From positions 62,001-126,000 of the forward strand of contig NZ_LQPT01000070.1 of the NCBI RefSeq assembly GCF_002102355.1: 64,000 bases of DNA, written 5' to 3'. The first letter of the stretch is position 1, and each line of letters opens with the position of its first letter. This document shows positions 62,649 through 64,000 of the stretch, in pieces. The notes beneath the pieces are model-generated. The model was not told the origin of the DNA, ran no database searches, and saw only the letters and a program-made list of their open reading frames with translations. Source of the stretch: Mycobacterium sherrisii. Lineage in GTDB: Bacteria > Actinomycetota > Actinomycetes > Mycobacteriales > Mycobacteriaceae. Position numbers and translations under genes: made by a program.

Positions 62649-62996
62649 GTGAACCTCCGAATTCAACGAAGTGTAGGGATGCCGAACGACGTCGACGTAG
62701 TAGAGACGTGGTAAACGAGCTGTGCTCTGCTCTGAATCGTGTTGTGCATCACTATAAGCGGCGCCGCACCATCGGCAACTTTCCGGTGAAAGCTTTTGCC
62801 TATTACCTGATCGGTGGATCAGCACAGCGTTTCCACTCCTGCCATGATTGTCGAAATCTGTCGACATTCTGCCGGAATATGCAGCCGCACAATTCATTTG
62901 ACATGACTTCGCCTGCGGATAAAGTGGGCTTCGCGGATCGAAGGAAATCCCAAGCAGTGTCGAAGGATCAGAACATTCTCGAGAAAGGGCCACACC
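62649..62996. other. 348-bp divergent gap between symporter operon and nitrilase
   Basis: No gene is supported here. It holds the nitrilase promoter candidate at 62898-62925. A 10-bp palindrome ACGTCGACGT is at 62689-62698 near the DUF485 start, and a TGTCGACA palindrome is in the middle part. A regulator such as the TrmB protein could bind here. Confidence 0.5.
62898..62925 (+). promoter_or_regulatory. Sigma-A-like promoter candidate of the nitrilase gene
   Basis: A consensus -35 TTGACA (62898-62903) and -10-like TAAAGT (62920-62925) are separated by 16 bp. They lie about 72 bp upstream of the nitrilase ATG. The -35 is a perfect match, rare in this GC-rich sequence. Confidence 0.55.
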
Positions 62997-64000
62997 ATGT
63001 CAGCACTCGACCTTCCGAAGGTGGCCGTTGCCGCAGTTAACGCGGCGCCCGTCTTTCTCGATTTGCAGGCAACCCTCGACAAGGTGGAAGACCTCGTCGC
63101 GTCCGCCGCTCGAGACGGCGCGCAGTTGGTCGTATTCGGTGAGGCGTTTCTCGCCGGATTCCCGATTTGGACCGCCGTACTGCCGCCGATCGACCAGCAC
63201 GAATGGCACGAGCGCCTGATCGCCCAGTCGATCGTCGTGCCGAGCCCACCCACGGAGCGGCTTGCCCGGATCGCCCGGGCCCATGGTGTGACCCTGTCCG
63301 TGGGCATCAACGAGCGCAACCCGAACAGCCTTGGGCAGCTTTGGAACTCGAACCTGATCTTCGACCCGAGCGGGCGATTGGTGAATCACCGCCGCAAGCT
63401 GGTGGCGACCTACTACGAGCGGCTGACCTGGTCGCATGGCGACGCGCACGACCTGCGGCCGGTCGATCTCGGCGGCTGGCGGCTGGGCGCGCTGATCTGT
63501 GGCGAGAACACCAACACGCTCGCACGGTTCACCTTGCTCGCGCAGGGCGAGCGGCTGCACATCGCGACCTACCCACCGGCGTGGCCTTTCGACGGCCGGT
63601 CGGAGAACTTCGACTACGACCTCGCCGAGCTGATCCGGTTACGCAGTGCCAGCCACGCGTTCGAGGGCAAGGTGTTCGTCGTGGTCGCGGCGACGGCCCT
63701 GGACGAGACGGCGCTGCAAGCAGTCTCTCGCGGCGACGCACGCATCGAAAAGGCTTTGACCGCAACGCCTCCGGCGGCGATGGTGATCGGCCCCAACGGC
63801 CAGGTCGTCGCCGGGCCGCTGACCCGGCCGGACGCAATCCTGCACGCCGAGGTCGATCTGCAGACCGAAGTGGTCGCCAAGCAGGCTCACGACATCGTCG
63901 GCACCTACAACCGCGCGGACATCTTCAGCCTGTCCGTCGACATGAGCCGGCCCGCAATCCTGCGCGCGAATCACGATGGGAGCGCACCGAATCAGAGCTC
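62997..64000 (+). CDS. Nitrilase (aliphatic type), truncated by window end
   Basis: The ATG at 62997 follows AAAGGG and opens a frame with no stop before the window edge, giving at least 334 residues. The catalytic triad of the nitrilase branch is complete: E49 in VVFGEAFLAGFP, K134 in NHRRKLVATYYERLTW and C168 in GALICGENTN. It hydrolyses a nitrile to the carboxylic acid and ammonia. The length so far is near the family's usual 330-380 residues, so only the C-terminus is missing. It is divergent from the acetate-type symporter operon. Confidence 0.92.
   Translation, partial: MSALDLPKVAVAAVNAAPVFLDLQATLDKVEDLVASAARDGAQLVVFGEAFLAGFPIWTAVLPPIDQHEWHERLIAQSIVVPSPPTERLARIARAHGVTLSVGINERNPNSLGQLWNSNLIFDPSGRLVNHRRKLVATYYERLTWSHGDAHDLRPVDLGGWRLGALICGENTNTLARFTLLAQGERLHIATYPPAWPFDGRSENFDYDLAELIRLRSASHAFEGKVFVVVAATALDETALQAVSRGDARIEKALTATPPAAMVIGPNGQVVAGPLTRPDAILHAEVDLQTEVVAKQAHDIVGTYNRADIFSLSVDMSRPAILRANHDGSAPNQS

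Noticed and set aside
1-64000. CRISPR arrays, tRNA/rRNA genes, insertion sequences or prophage
   Set aside because: No regularly spaced repeats, no cloverleaf or rRNA-like segments, and no transposase or integrase product were seen when reading the window.

Overview
The window is high-GC actinobacterial chromosome. About two thirds of it keeps the gene order of the Mycobacterium tuberculosis Rv0196-Rv0230c region in reverse: php, acyltransferase, DUF3068 protein, glycosyltransferase, methyltransferase, aldehyde dehydrogenase, echA1, a WS/DGAT-family protein, lipC, lipW, fadE3, fadD4, pckG, trmB, mmpL3, mmpL11, zmp1, molybdopterin oxidoreductase and TetR. Gene numbers cited here are recalled from family knowledge, not from a search. 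Protein similarity is high, but several blocks have no counterpart at the same place in M. tuberculosis, so a non-tuberculous Mycobacterium is the likely source. I see no tRNA, rRNA, CRISPR array or insertion sequence.

Left part (0-9 kb). A tight five-gene plus-strand operon (1241-5905) encodes an alpha-oxoamine synthase, a CitE-type beta-hydroxyacyl-CoA lyase, a MaoC hydratase, an ATP-grasp ligase and a SAM methyltransferase. A DMT/EamA transporter is transcribed divergently, and the space between them holds three inverted repeats. This looks like a compact, undescribed small-molecule pathway with its own exporter. It is followed by a php-type lactonase and an acyl-CoA ligase.

Middle part (9-39 kb). 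Envelope genes (acyltransferase, DUF3068, polytopic protein, glycosyltransferase, methyltransferase) lead into a lipid-catabolism region: echA1, two acyl-CoA ligases, further crotonases, a WS/DGAT protein, LipC, LipW, FadE3 and the Rv0216-type hydratase. Three apparent insertions interrupt the M. tuberculosis order: a TetR/98-aa protein/FadD/crotonase block (18.0-21.5 kb), a methyltransferase plus alpha/beta-hydrolase (26.1-27.8 kb), and an amidohydrolase plus permuted CaiB-type CoA-transferase (28.8-31.3 kb). pckG (GTP-dependent PEPCK) ends in a very clear intrinsic terminator.

Right part (39-64 kb). Two dynamin-like GTPases come first. Then comes the conserved mycolate/haem transport locus: trmB, NYN nuclease, mmpL3, AI-2E-type permease, YbhN-type membrane protein, haem-binding Rv0203-like secreted protein, mmpL11, Rv0201c-Rv0199 homologues and zmp1. 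The window ends with a TetR-molybdopterin oxidoreductase pair behind a strong palindromic operator candidate, a TrmB-family regulator, an acetate-type sodium/solute symporter with its DUF485 partner, and a nitrilase that runs off the right edge.
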